A DNA stretch of 64,000 nt from contig OW285192.1 in the NCBI GenBank assembly GCA_935421135.1, forward strand, positions 10,991,501 through 11,055,500, given 5' to 3'. Numbering within the stretch: position 1 is the first letter of the stretch; the number at the start of each line of letters is the position of its first letter. The position numbers and the translations under genes were made by a program. Origin of the DNA: Bugulina stolonifera (taxonomy: Eukaryota > Bryozoa > Gymnolaemata > Cheilostomatida > Bugulidae). The notes under the pieces are model-generated. The model saw nothing but the letters and a program-made list of their open reading frames with translations. It ran no database searches and had not been told where the DNA came from. This document shows, piece by piece, positions 35,101 to 44,259 of this stretch.

Positions 35101-37753
35101 TAAAGGTCGGTATATCTATCATGCTAAATACTTGTGACTTCATGTACATCCTGCACTTACTAGGTATGGTATGTTCATAATGTGAACAAGCGTACCGTAA
35201 GGATGCCACTTTCAGTGTCTCTATCCATCCGCTTTAACTGATGGTGAGAGGATGAGCATGGTATGCCCATGTGTGTTTTTAGGAGGCCTCCAAGGCTAAG
35301 AAAGTTGATACAGTGGAGCTGCCACCAAAGATGAAGGCAGAAGGCAAAGCAGAGGCAAAAGATGTGAAAGCCATCTCTTCTACTAATGGCACTTCTGATA
35401 AGGTAAGTTCACCCATCTGTTTATCGTCATGATGGTCTACTAAGTATTTCACTGTTGTACACAGATAAAACATATCATCTCTTCCTCTACCAGGATGGTG
35501 ATGTAAAGGTAGTGAAAGCTGCTACTTCTCGAGATGGTAAAGAGGTCACCAAGGTCAAGTCATCGTCAACTAAGAGAGAGAAGAAGGAAGTTGATATTGT
35601 CATAAAGTAAGTTCTCTACCATGCTAATGCAATTTTGACATACAAGTATGCAGGTGGTATAATACATGGCCCTTGTATCTTAACACTATGGCCGGTATAT
35701 CCTAACACTATAGCCCGTATATCTTAACACTATAGCCCATATATTCTAACACTGTAGCCTGTATATCCTAATACTATGGTTCGTATATCCTAACACTATA
35801 GCCCGTATATTCTAACACTATAGCCCGTATATCCTAACACTATAGCCCGTATATTCTAACACTGTAGCCTGTATATCCTAATACTATGGTCCGTATATCC
35901 TAACACTATAGTCTGTATATCCTAATACTATAGCCCGTATATCCTAACACTATAGTCTGTATATCCTAATACTATGACCTGTATATCCAGGTCTCCCAAC
36001 GACTCTCCGTCCAATCGGTCTATGAACGAAGAGAAGGATAGCAAGAGGCGTAAAGTAGACACTGAGGCAAGCCGAGAATCTACAAGAAGCAGATCATCTG
36101 ACAGGAAGGGGGTGTCTTCCAACTCTCCTTCCTCACTCAAAGTAAATATGGCATGTCAGCATTGTTTCTCCATAAGCTGATTAACTTCCCTGTAAACTTA
36201 CTAATGGATGCTGGTTGTACATACCCACACCATACCCATTTGTACTACAGTTATGTGTATTGTAACTGGTAACTCAACACATTCCACTACCAAATGTAGC
36301 TTGTAATGAGCACGCAACTAACGCATGCACTGCAATAGCTTGGTTAAGTCATCCAATATTATTTTGCATATATATTGTTTCAGAAAGTGAAATCTGCAAC
36401 AGATATTATTACTCTGGTTTGTATTGCTTTTGTGTTTCTTATTTAATCGGACTACTAAAACACATGAATCAGCATTTGATTCGTTACCCCTCTCTCAGTT
36501 TTGGGATAATTTATAGCATTAACTTAACACAATCTCTATATCTGCAAATCTACAATACCACAGTTTTTAGATGTTTGGTGTTAACTTTTTTGGTTACATC
36601 TGCTCTGTCTCCCACTTAGTTTACTGCTGCTGACCCTGCTCTAGATTTACATCTGTTAGTTTAGTCACAGATTTGATGATTTAACATGATTGGGTTGGTA
36701 ACATCTACAGTGCTCACCTCTATCTAACCTCGACCCATTCTCCAGCTGCCTGTAAATACACCATCTATTGGCCTGCTAACACACTGATCTCTGTATAATG
36801 CCACCCAATGTTGTAGAGCTCAAGTGGTTCAGAGATAAGTGCAAAGTCAGACAGGAAAGAAAGAGAGAGTTCTAAAGATGGTCGTAAGAAGGCCGTTTCT
36901 GTAAGTCGACTCCTATCTTATCTCCCTCCTTGTACCCTGTCCAGTTTTAACCTGTTGACTCAGGGGAATTACATGTATTACTACTAGTACATTGCTGTGA
37001 AGGCTAAATAGCAAATGACGTACTAGTGTTGCAGAACTGAAGTTATGTCTGATGCAGCACTGGCTAAATGATACATTTGACATCTTTGTGTTTGATAGAC
37101 ATCATGCATACATACACAGGCTACACACTGTGTACACAGCATAGTGTGGTAGTACACTACATGTATCTACACTACGTACATTGCATTATTGGTTGCACAG
37201 GATCACTCGTCAGATCGGCAGGAAGCTGTGAAGAAGAGGAGGTCAGATGTACTCGTGCAGCAGGGGGAGACAATTTCAAAATCAACCAAGTCTGAGAGAC
37301 AGAAGAATGGTGCCGATGGGGAGCCGAGGCCTGCTAAGAGAACTAAGGTAATTCACAAGAGTGTTGATAACTAATGCCAATTGGACTGGGCCTAAGCAAA
37401 TGGAAGACCAAACATTGGTACAGGCCACCAAGAGACTATATTCCTTCTACTATGCATTCCAGCAACATGTTGTTCAATGTCTTAGCAAATTACTAGCCCA
37501 TTGGTATCAATCAATTACTCTCACCTCCAGCCAATCATTGGAGTTGTATCTGATTACATCACAACATGTTGGTCATTGTCTGGGTGAGTAAATTACCTCC
37601 AGGTAGATAAGATAATTTGGTACCATTTAGTACCATACACGGCAGTTTATATTATTTGTGTTTACAGCAGACATTTTTGTTTACCAGGATGATATGAGAG
37701 AGAAGGAAAGGAAGAGTGATAAACAGAGAACTAGCTCCAGGAAGGTGGAGTAA
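23161..37753 (+). CDS. THOC2: THOC2, scaffold subunit of the THO/TREX mRNA export complex
   Basis: Thirty-four exons: 23161-23231, 24092-24242, 24450-24501, 25083-25153, 25360-25478, 25817-25950, 26111-26244, 27110-27244, 27398-27550, 27670-27842, 28113-28314, 28569-28732, 28875-29061, 29356-29484, 29746-29888, 30103-30220, 30458-30640, 31156-31320, 31505-31674, 31800-31932, 32608-32749, 32916-33070, 33641-33769, 33951-34145, 34408-34593, 34761-34806, 34951-35105, 35283-35402, 35494-35606, 35991-36141, 36384-36416, 36817-36900, 37201-37347, 37688-37753. All phases agree, giving 1,502 residues (human about 1,590). The start MATVGFWV is chosen because WEKTGK follows at the family position; an ATG 99 nt upstream is in frame but unsupported. 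Family landmarks include [42 protein letters not shown]-like [17 protein letters not shown] and [12 protein letters not shown]. Residues to about 1,198 are the folded scaffold; the rest is a Lys/Ser/Glu-rich charged tail. The protein couples transcription to mRNP assembly and export in the nucleus. The 33-nt exon 31 is the least certain. Confidence 0.95.
23286..23734. mobile_element. MITE with 16-bp terminal inverted repeats in THOC2 intron 1
   Basis: Perfect inverted termini (cagggctctcaagttg and its complement) bound 449 bp. The 5-bp sequence tactc flanks both ends (23,281-23,285 and 23,735-23,739) as a likely target-site duplication. The CAGGG ends are hAT-like, but a 5-bp duplication is short for hAT, so the family is unassigned. 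Confidence 0.75.
26320..27109. repeat. 21-bp minisatellite (~37 units) running into the THOC2 exon 8 acceptor
   Basis: Unit tatactctgtctacccgtatg with t/g and c/t variants. All three plus frames and one minus frame stay open because 21 is divisible by three; no gene is implied. The last unit changes ctgtctac to ctgtag, and that AG is the splice acceptor used just before ATGTTGGGGTTC of exon 8. Confidence 0.95.
29066..29192. repeat. 42-bp tandem repeat, three copies, at the THOC2 exon 13 donor
   Basis: Three near-perfect copies of a unit containing tacctgtgtaacatgtgttg. The array starts about five bases after the exon 13 donor (29,062). Confidence 0.9.
29575..29710. repeat. Degenerate ~22-bp repeat in THOC2 intron 14
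   Basis: Diverged units of the type caagtcattcaataggctgt appear about five or six times, interpreted as an old, decaying array. Confidence 0.65.
30660..30770. repeat. Imperfect TGG/GTGGTA simple repeat in THOC2 intron 17
   Basis: A purine-rich run of ggttgtggtaatgg units just downstream of the exon 17 donor (30,641). The apparent Val-rich open frame is a translation of this repeat. Confidence 0.85.
31955..32450. repeat. 18-bp minisatellite (~27 units) in THOC2 intron 20
   Basis: Unit gacctgttgatacccatt with frequent c/t and gtt/att variants; open in several frames because the unit is six codons. It begins about 20 nt after the exon 20 donor. Confidence 0.93.
33071..33640. other. THOC2 intron 22
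   Basis: AT-rich sequence with several acatgtacatgt palindromes and no recognised exon or tandem array. Confidence 0.5.
35660..35990. repeat. 22-bp minisatellite (~14 units) running into the THOC2 exon 30 acceptor
   Basis: Unit tatcctaacactatagcccg plus ta. The final unit, tatatccag, ends in the AG used as acceptor for exon 30 (GTCTCCCAACGAC). The same unit family forms a separate array at 44,588-44,877. Confidence 0.93.
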
Positions 37754-37887
37754 AATATTGACTCCCTCTAACATTCAATGAGGAACAAACCTAACAGTTT
37801 ATATGTAGATGAATGTACATGTATATTATACACAACTATCTTCTTGTGTAACATAAAATAATAGTTTTATACTTTTCAATCTGTACA

Positions 37888-37893
37888 AATAAA
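37888..37893 (+). terminator. THOC2 polyadenylation signal AATAAA
   Basis: A canonical AATAAA 135 nt after the THOC2 stop codon, the first convincing signal downstream. Function is inferred from position only. Confidence 0.6.
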
Positions 37894-38588
37894 TACTTGC
37901 TGTACAAACAAGTTTCATGGTACATTTAGCTCTAATTACAGTCCTTATTCTCAAAATAATATTTCCAAATAAACTTGTTCACGACTTATGACATAACTTT
38001 TCCAGTGTGGTCAGGTAGGACCAGACCCAAGCTCTTCTCTCTTATCTTCCTTGTAATCTGCAGGCTGGACACTAGACTCTGGGGTCCTCAGGGAGAACAA
38101 AATTGGTACCTTAGACAGGCAAGAGTTCTCTTCCTGTATGACAGACGAGGAGATGCACATCATAATGGTGTAGCTACAGAATACAAAAGTTTCACTGTGA
38201 AATACATAATAAAAGTTGGGAGCGTAACTCCTGCTCATAATTTTAATTCAACAAAGTCCTATGTAATATAATTTCTAATTGAACTGATAGTAGACTAGAA
38301 CATAAGACAGCATCAAGAATTTTTTATCACACTGACTAGTATGTACCAAACTTCACATTTTTATATATTGTCAAGTAATTAACATAGCCTCACTATCTGG
38401 TAGATAAAATTGAAACCAAATTTTCAATATTGTAGGAGGGGTTGTTGGAAACCAAATATGAACTACCAGGCTATCTGTTGATAATTAATATTATTATTGT
38501 TCATGACTAGCTGTTCTTATCTTTGGTTCATATGTGAAGTACAGTAGCTAATCGTGAAAGTAGCGTCGCATACCGAAACTAACGCGAC
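37894..38588. other. Intergenic stretch downstream of THOC2
   Basis: No gene is assigned. A minus-strand frame at 38,238-38,011 contains an acidic, Ser-rich stretch (PADYKEDKREELGSG) that could be a terminal exon of an unseen gene, but no upstream exon was found. Confidence 0.4.
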
Positions 38589-39420
38589 TGGGTAAATAGC
38601 ACGAGGCTTCAATACACCAATGTGATAATAAGGGTGGGTCTTAATTTCCCCATTTTAACTAAAAGTACAAATTCTAGCGCCAGGCTAGTCTCACGCTCCT
38701 CCAAAGGCGTAATAACATGAACTTATGTGGGATTTGAATTGATTTCAAACACATGACTCAATGCACCTGATCCCAAAATCTAAATCAGAAGAATTCAGTA
38801 TATGGCTAGCATTGCAAGGCACATTATTTTTATTCGGCAAAATATGGAGACTTACATTCATAATTTCATTCACACTAGTGTGTAACAAACCTGTATGTTG
38901 GCTATATAAAGAAAGCATTTGATAAAGCCAAACTTTCCACTTGGTAAATTGAATTGGAGCATTATAGGAAAGATTGGGCTCCTCTGTTGAGCGGCAGGCA
39001 AATAGCCTGATGACAATACTTAGTATGAGGCTCCAACACACGTGTGCTATAATAAAGGGGCGTTCTTGATTGCTCCATTTTAACTAACGGCACAAATCCT
39101 AGCGCCGGGCTAGTCTTACGCTACTCCAAAGTCGTAATAATATGTAATTAAGTGGAAACTGATTGCAGTCAATTGAACCCAAACAGATGCACCGAGCCCA
39201 AAATCTATACGAGAAGGATGCAGCAGGTGAATAGCGTTATGTGACGCATTGTTTGATTTAACAAATATGGAAACTTTACATTCACAGTTTTATTCACACT
39301 AGTGCGTAATTAAAATGCATGTTGGCTATATAAAGAAAGCACTTTCCTAATCCAAACTTTTTTGCTTTACCCGCTAAATTGGAACAATACAGGAAAGATT
39401 GGGCTCCTCCCAAGGGCTGG
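38589..39420. repeat. Two tandem ~408-bp repeats with TATA motif upstream of the first LINE
   Basis: Units at about 38,589-38,992 and 38,997-39,418 share aaattctagcgcc/aaatcctagcgcc, ggctatataaagaaagca and gaaagattgggctcctc. Identity is clearly below 90 percent by eye. Each has a TATA-like ctatataaag. They may be promoter monomers of the LINE or part of the DNA it inserted into. Confidence 0.75.
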
Positions 39421-40003
39421 ATCTTTATCCCAATGTCCCAGCCAATCGGATTCTAGTATTTGAAACAAATTGGATCATGGGGATAACCTGTGAATCTACA
39501 ATAATGGAGCTCAGCTACGACGGGTGTTCTGGGTAAAAGACTAAAAGCCAATTGTGATGTTATAGAGGCATGCTCCAGGCTTTGCAGATTTGTAGTCCTG
39601 TTAGTGGAAGGAAAGTATGTTCTTTTACAAACAGCGAAGACAAAATCTCAAAATTGAGAACCAAAATCAAATACTACTTTACCTGCAAAGTAGTTCTCGG
39701 TGGAGAGAACTTTTTACATCACAATCAACTAAGTTCAAGTTGTGTAAGTAAGTGTAGTGTTGTCCTACTGTCTATAACTATAACTATAACTAAAAAAATT
39801 CCAATTTAATTTCAATCAACTGAACTATCCTCTCCTATTCTATTGTATTGTTACTATAATTATCTATTTATATAATTATTATTTATAATTATTATATTAC
39901 TTACTATTATAGACTTATATAAATATAAAAGGAGGAGGGGTTGCTGTGTATGTGCATAACTCCTTAATATCTACCATAATAATTATCAATACAAGCAGAA
40001 TCC

Positions 40004-40972
40004 ATGGCTGAAGCCCTTTGTCTCAATATTACTTTAAAAAATGCTCAATTTATACTACTGAATGTATATAGGCCTCCAGGTAATCATGACTCTGCTTTGA
40101 TCCCCGATTTGTTACAGGAGGTGTGCAACATCTCTTTGAAAACAAACTCTTCACTAGTGGTCTGTGGTGATTTCAATTTCCCTGCAATCTTGTGGGAGGA
40201 TAACACACATTCTGGAAATAAATCACTGTATGACCCATTCATTGCTAAAATTTGCTCTCTAGACTTGCAGCAACATATATTTGAACCTACTCATATAAAA
40301 GGTAACATTCTAGATCTAGTATTCAGTAGTACTTCTATCATTGACCAGATTGTTGTGCAGCCACCTACTTTAAGTGATCATTCACATATTACTATATCTC
40401 TAAATCTTTCCATCAAATCAAGTGAAAAACCTACAAAACTTATTTACATTTATGAAAATGCGGACTTAAATAGCACTACTCAAATTTTTGAACCTTTCCA
40501 AACAGAAATCAACCGCCTAATAAACGATCAGATGCCCATTGATGTGGTATATGACAAATTTCAAGAAGGTGTTTTACTGTTAAGAGATGCATGTGTTCCA
40601 ACTAGATTGATTTGTACCAACCAACAGAATCCTCCTTGGATGAATAATACATTAGAGAAAGCTTTAAAAAAACAAAAGCATCTTTACAACCAAATGAAGA
40701 CTTGTCCATCCACTTATATTAAGTCCAGATATAGCAAACTCCGGCGAGCAAACAAAAAAGCCGTCAAGTCTGCTAAAAAGAGCTATTTAAATAAACTCTT
40801 ATATAAACCCCTACACACAGGCAATTCTAAACCCTTCTACAAATATCTGCGGCAATGTAGAAGTAATGACTCTGACTTGATTCCTAAGCTGAAACATAAT
40901 AATGTCATGACAGAAACATCAGAGCAAAAAGCAACTGTATTTAATGAGTTTTTGAATCAGTCTTTACAATAG
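40004..40972 (+). pseudogene. LINE endonuclease (EEP) domain, frame-broken, N-terminus missing
   Basis: A 322-codon frame with endonuclease/exonuclease/phosphatase motifs: LLNVYRPPG, VVCGDFNFPAILW, ILDLVFSS and LSDHSHITISL. The first portion of the domain, including its first catalytic acids, is absent from this frame. A plausible piece (GGGVAVYVHNSL) is read at 39,931-39,996 in the frame also used by the reverse transcriptase. After the domain come the basic linker and the usual FNEFL segment, where a stop at 40,970 interrupts. The endonuclease body is thus out of frame with both neighbours, which fits two compensating small indels. It would nick target DNA to prime reverse transcription. 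Confidence 0.85.
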
Positions 40973-42450
40973 ACGACAATAGATTTTGTCCTATAATAAA
41001 TTTTTCTCCACAAGGACGTGCTGCAGAACCTCTTCAGGTTGAAAAAAACAGAGTTTTAAAGTTGTTGAAAGACATCGATTGTGCAAAGTCTTGCGGTCCA
41101 GACGAATTAACAGGGAAAATGCTAAAAACTTTTTCTTCAATAATTTATATGTCTGCATCCGAAATTTTTTGTTACTCCTTAAAGACTTCCACTCTTCCAT
41201 CTATATGGAAAGTAGCTAAAGTCATTCCAATTCATAAGAAAGGAAGCACGCAATCTGCCAGCAATTATCGTCTTATATCACTTACTTGCCTATTATGTAA
41301 ACTTTTTGAACATATATTATCATCACATATAAATAACGTACTAAAGGACTTGAATTATTTCACTGATAGCCAACATGGTTTTAGAGCTGGAAGATCATGT
41401 GAAACCCAGTTGGCCCACACACTTGGCCATATTTCCTACCTGCGTGACACTGGTAAAACAGTAGATCTAATTATCTTAGATTTTTCTAAAGCTTTCGACT
41501 CTGTCAATCACAGAAAGTTATTGTACAAGATTAGAAGCATTGGTTTTGATAGCCTAATTTATTCATGGCTAGCGGAGTTTCTTCACAGTAGAGAACAATA
41601 TGTGGTAATCGAAGACACGCAGTCGACTAGGAAACCAGTTGTGTCTGGGGTTCCACAGGGTTCCGTTTTGGGCCCTCTTTTATTTTTAATTTATATAAAT
41701 GACCTTCCACAACAAATTCAATCACACTGCAGACTATTTGCAGATGATGCTATTATATATAACACCAGTGAAGATAAACAAATTTTGCAAGAGGATTTGA
41801 AAGCTCTCCAGAAATGGTCGTCTGAATGGCAAATGTCATTCAATTTTTCCAAATGCTTCTTTTTACAGGTTGGTTCAGATCATCAATCACAATATTTTTT
41901 TGACAACAAAGCAATAGAGCGAGTAACATCTCATTCCTACCTAGGTGTGTGCCTCCAAAATAACTTGAAATGGGATTCGCAAATTTCCAAAATAGTAACT
42001 GCTGCAACCCAAAAACTAGGTCTACTAAGAAGAGTCTTAAAAACTGCAGACACCAAGACTCGAAAAACAGCATATTTCGCAATAGTACGACCTCATTTGG
42101 AATATGCATCCCAGATATGGGACCCACACCAAAGGAAATACATAAAACAACTTGAAAAAATACAAAATCAAGCATTAAGATTTATTTTCAGAATAAAAGG
42201 GCAAGTAAGTTTCACAAACATAAGAGAACACACCCAAATAGAATCCTTAACTGAAAGGCGAAAAAAGGCCAGACTAAAACTGTTCCATCGTTGTATTACT
42301 GAGGGGATTGAACCACCTTTCGATTACAATTACCTCAATAAGTATAATACGAGACAATGCCAAAACACTTACACACCATACATAAAAACGAATCAATTTT
42401 ATTACTCCTTCTGGCCAAAAACCATACGTGATATGCGTCTTGAGAGCTGA
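40948..42450 (+). CDS. LINE reverse transcriptase, copy 1
   Basis: The frame is open from 40,948, with the first ATG at 41,062 (462 codons from there). Conserved reverse transcriptase blocks are visible: KSCGPDELTG, VIPIHKKG, DSQHGFRAGRSCETQL, LIILDFSKAFDSVNH, GVPQGSVLGPLLFLIYIND and the catalytic FADDAIIY. Thumb and C-terminal parts follow (SYLGVCLQNNLKWD, RPHLEYASQIWDPH). The N-terminal part of the domain lies before the ATG, so the real protein was probably one fusion with the endonuclease. Block 1 reads NYRLISL where copy 2 has the usual NYRPISL, a possible damaging change. Confidence 0.9.
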   Translation, partial: VFESVFTIDDNRFCPIINFSPQGRAAEPLQVEKNRVLKLLKDIDCAKSCGPDELTGKMLKTFSSIIYMSASEIFCYSLKTSTLPSIWKVAKVIPIHKKGSTQSASNYRLISLTCLLCKLFEHILSSHINNVLKDLNYFTDSQHGFRAGRSCETQLAHTLGHISYLRDTGKTVDLIILDFSKAFDSVNHRKLLYKIRSIGFDSLIYSWLAEFLHSREQYVVIEDTQSTRKPVVSGVPQGSVLGPLLFLIYINDLPQQIQSHCRLFADDAIIYNTSEDKQILQEDLKALQKWSSEWQMSFNFSKCFFLQVGSDHQSQYFFDNKAIERVTSHSYLGVCLQNNLKWDSQISKIVTAATQKLGLLRRVLKTADTKTRKTAYFAIVRPHLEYASQIWDPHQRKYIKQLEKIQNQALRFIFRIKGQVSFTNIREHTQIESLTERRKKARLKLFHRCITEGIEPPFDYNYLNKYNTRQCQNTYTPYIKTNQFYYSFWPKTIRDMRLES

Positions 42451-42639
42451 TAAATAGTTCTTTTTTTTCTTTTCTTTTTTGTTGTTGTATGACATGATAA
42501 ATAATAAAAAAATATATAAATACTATTCTAAAGCACATATAAAAAATATAAAAAAAAAAAAAAAATATTCAACATTATAAATTATATATAAAAGGGAATA
42601 AAAGTTATCGAAAAAGAGAGAAAGAGAAAAAAAACATCC

Positions 42640-42695
42640 ATATTGTGTTCCCACATCTCTTCCGTTTTTCCTGACGGTCTCAGTGGGAAAATTTA
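42640..42695 (+). other. Potential 3'-terminal hairpin of the LINE
   Basis: Just before the poly(A), cccac and gtggg, with inner ccgt and acgg, can pair into a stem-loop. Copy 2 keeps the same sequence at 58,183-58,220. LINE reverse transcriptases often recognise such 3' structures; the role here is inferred. Confidence 0.45.
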
Positions 42696-42991
42696 AAAAA
42701 AAAAAAAAAAAAAAAATATAAATTTTCATACATACTCTATTGAATAATTATTGTTTTTTATTATTATGATTATTAAATTATAGGCCTAATTCTAATTGTT
42801 GCGTTGATTTTTATTGTTATAAAATAATGTATTATAATCTAATGATAATTGTATTAATAGGTGACATTAAATTATAATTAATAATAAAAATATAATTCAT
42901 TTCAAGTCAGTCATATGAGTTATCATTCGTTCCCTTCCTGGTTGTTTGAGCCATATGTGTGGGTCTTTTTGCTATTGTGATAACTGAGAGC

Positions 42992-43739
42992 TAGGCCTGC
43001 AACGATTCACAAAATACTGTTTCGATTTTTTCGATTCTGCCAATTAACTTTTTCGATTTTTTCGATTCGCTACTTCATTGCGCAAAATTAACAGAAAACA
43101 CACTAGTGAGGTCAATCAGACCAATAACAGTATCTCACAATTTTACTGAGATAATGTACCTATGTAGTACAACAATAGGCAAGTGTGTTACTGTAACCCC
43201 AAGCAAGCAGTGAATGAAGACAGTGAGCACTACTATCAATGTTGCTATTTATTTGAATCATTTACCCTGACACCATTTACGTTGCAGTAGTTCTTCGCAA
43301 CAGTATTTTAGAACACTGTCAGTTGTAGTAATTGAGTTGATAATTCCATTTTAGAATCACCACAAAGAGTAGAATGAGTAGATTCCAGAAGCATACCCTT
43401 CTAATTGTGTGGAATATCAAATACACATTGTATGTTTGGGGCATTTGTATAATTATAGACTTATATTAGTAATACATCTTAGCATATGATGTATTTTATA
43501 GCTATTTACTTATTGCCAACAAAATTACCAGAAAAAAATTGTGCTTCACTGAGATTCGAACCCATGACCACACGTTTGTAAAGCGAGCGCTCTGCCACCA
43601 TGCTATGGTGATAACTTGGGATTCCCAAGGCTAAGTATATATTTAACAAGAATCGAAAATTGAGTGCAATGAATCGATATTGAAAATGCTACAAATTAAT
43701 CGTATCGAGAATTGTTATCGATTCATCGTTGCAGGCCTA
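42992..43739. mobile_element. hAT-like non-autonomous element (MITE), 748 bp
   Basis: Inverted termini taggcctgcaacgattca and tgaat...cgttgcaggccta bound the element, and an exact 8-bp direct repeat CTGAGAGC (42,984-42,991 and 43,740-43,747) flanks it. The 8-bp duplication and the ggcctgcaacgatt-type ends fit hAT. There is no transposase. Sub-terminal cgattttttcgatt repeats occur near the left end. A tRNA-like segment is inserted at 43,549-43,615. Confidence 0.9.
43549..43615 (-). repeat. tRNA-like (Val-TAC-like) SINE head inside the hAT element
   Basis: On the minus strand the A box (tggtggcagagcgctcgc) and B box (gggttcgaatct) of a tRNA-type polymerase III promoter are spaced as in a tRNA, with TAC at the anticodon position. 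Stems pair poorly, so it is called tRNA-derived rather than a functional tRNA gene. Confidence 0.5.
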
Positions 43740-43956
43740 CTGAGAGCACAGGTTCGGTTGCCTGCATTTGAGGCTTTAAATTAGGCCCATTCAATCAACT
43801 GTGCATGTGACTGTAATAGGCATACTTTTTGCATGTAGCCCTAGATACAGTGTGCGAAGTGTGGTTATCCGGGAACTACTGGGAGCATACTGCGTGTACT
43901 CACCAGCAGGCGTGTACCCTCATTTTAATACCTAGTTTCCCCCATACAGTCACTTT

Positions 43957-44025
43957 GGACCTGATAGTGTAGTGGTAGAGTGCTGGATTGTCAATCATAG
44001 GGACATGGGTTCGAATCTCACAAGA
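43957..44025 (+). repeat. tRNA-like (Asp-GTC-like) SINE head
   Basis: A box (tagtgtagtggtagagtgc) and B box (gggttcgaatct) surround a gattGTCaatc loop typical of tRNA-Asp. The acceptor stem is not well paired and AT-rich DNA follows, consistent with a SINE or tRNA pseudogene. Confidence 0.5.
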
Positions 44026-44259
44026 GCATGATTTGTTCATTTTTGATTGTAGTTTATAATTCACCAATTTCTTAGCTACTATTAGATTAAGTGGATTTCT
44101 ACACAATAATAAATTAATAATCTGTAAGATTGCATGCACCGTGTACCCACCTCATTTGTTCCACTTCCTACACTGCCTATATATCAATATGGTTTATTTT
44201 ATTTTGACAGTATTGAGACTGCATTTCTACGTCTGCATACTGTTGCTTGCAGGTGCAAC

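Larger units (their letters stand above)
39931..42717 (+). mobile_element. LINE (non-LTR retrotransposon), copy 1, with endonuclease and reverse transcriptase
   Basis: Contains an apurinic-type endonuclease fragment, a full-looking reverse transcriptase and a 3' UTR ending in a run of about 20 A (to 42,717). The element's 5' limit is not resolved and may include the tandem repeats from 38,589. Motifs place it loosely in the CR1/L2/Jockey group. Two frame changes in the endonuclease part suggest this copy is inactive. Confidence 0.9.

Noticed and set aside
38011..38238. Minus-strand frame ending in an acidic tail
   Set aside because: Could be a terminal exon, but no upstream exon or poly(A) signal was found, so it is not called.
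41840..42175. Minus-strand frames within the LINE (and 57,370-57,705)
   Set aside because: Shadows of the reverse transcriptase reading frame, present identically in both copies.
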